Assembly (NCBI GenBank): GCA_023449855.1
Contig: JAEXHR010000042.1
Span: 1-15,084, forward strand
Length of the DNA: 15,084 nt
Source: Pseudomonadota bacterium
GTDB lineage: Bacteria; Pseudomonadota; Alphaproteobacteria; Rhizobiales; Xanthobacteraceae
Direction of reading: 5' to 3'
Program-made: the position numbers and the translations under genes
In this document: positions 14,932 to 15,084 of the stretch, one piece after another
How the letters are laid out: every line of letters begins with the position of its first letter
Numbering within the stretch: the first letter of the stretch is position 1
The notes under the pieces: model-generated
Database searches by the model: none
Told to the model about the DNA's origin: nothing
Seen by the model: only the letters and a program-made list of their open reading frames with translations

Positions 14932-14946
14932 CCGGTGCGACACCGG
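14932..14946. other. Short perfect hairpin between nicB and the tRNA gene
   Basis: CCGGTG (14932-14937) and CACCGG (14941-14946) pair around CGA. It lies about 160 bp after the nicB stop and has no T-run on either strand, so a terminator role is uncertain. Nothing else is seen in 14774-15002. Confidence 0.3.
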
Positions 14947-15002
14947 TCTCCCGGAGGCTCAAGGAAATCCATATTTTGCTGGTTTTCGGCCTTCTGAGCC
15001 AC

Positions 15003-15084
15003 TGGCGGAGAGAGAGGGATTCGAACCCTCGAAACGGTTTCCCGTTTACACGCGTTCCAGGCGTGCGCCTTCAACCACTCGGCC
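15003..15084 (-). tRNA. tRNA-Ser, anticodon GGA (5' end outside window)
   Basis: On the minus strand, 82 nt match a class II serine tRNA. The D-arm starts with GGCCGAGTGGTTGAAGGC. The anticodon stem CACGC/GCGTG holds loop CTGGAAC with anticodon GGA, reading UCC and UCU. There is a long variable arm with stem ACGGG/CCGTT-like pairing, a T-arm GAGGGTTCGAATCCCTC, and the acceptor strand TCTCTCC-G followed by encoded CCA. About 8 nt of the 5' acceptor side lie beyond the right edge. The 3' end points toward nicB. Confidence 0.93.

Noticed and set aside
14511..15074. A 187-codon minus-strand frame over the nicB end and tRNA
   Set aside because: It crosses the tRNA gene and the nicB 3' end with no domain signal.

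Overview
The window is GC-rich, mostly coding DNA from a proteobacterium. Codon use, gene style and the rhizobial/Rhodopseudomonas-like mix of aromatic catabolism genes suggest an alphaproteobacterium of the Bradyrhizobium/Rhodopseudomonas type. This is inference from style; no rRNA or marker gene is present to prove it.

The core (about 5.2-14.8 kb) is a complete aerobic nicotinate (vitamin B3) degradation locus from nicotinate to fumarate. Two transcription units diverge from a 422-bp control region (9777-10198). Leftward, nicC-nicD-nicE-nicF-nicX are tightly packed, with stop/start overlaps at C/D and D/E and an 11-bp gap at E/F. Rightward, a MarR-type regulator (nicR-like) is followed by nicA and nicB, which overlap by 4 bp. 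NicAB hydroxylates nicotinate to 6-hydroxynicotinate and passes electrons through a C-terminal triheme cytochrome. NicC gives 2,5-dihydroxypyridine, NicX opens the ring to N-formylmaleamate, NicD releases formate, NicF releases ammonia, and NicE isomerises maleate to fumarate. Known catalytic or ligand residues of NicC, NicX, NicD, NicE and NicF can be located in the translations, so these assignments are firm.

Left of nicX is a separate leftward MFS symporter of the metabolite:H+ type (NiaP-like, probable nicotinate importer). It is separated by a hairpin, and it ends at a strong hairpin shared with a convergent TetR regulator gene. The TetR gene diverges from a leftward three-gene oxygenase operon: a Rieske non-heme iron oxygenase, a VanB-type FMN/NADH/2Fe-2S reductase, and an FAD monooxygenase cut by the left window edge. 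That operon is not part of the known nic pathway and is the least explained part of the window. It may feed an N-methylated or substituted pyridine, or another aromatic compound, into the neighbouring pathway.

At the right edge is a tRNA-Ser(GGA) gene on the minus strand, its 3' end facing the cluster and its first few bases outside the window. Several inverted repeats in the two divergent control regions are candidate operators for the MarR and TetR regulators.
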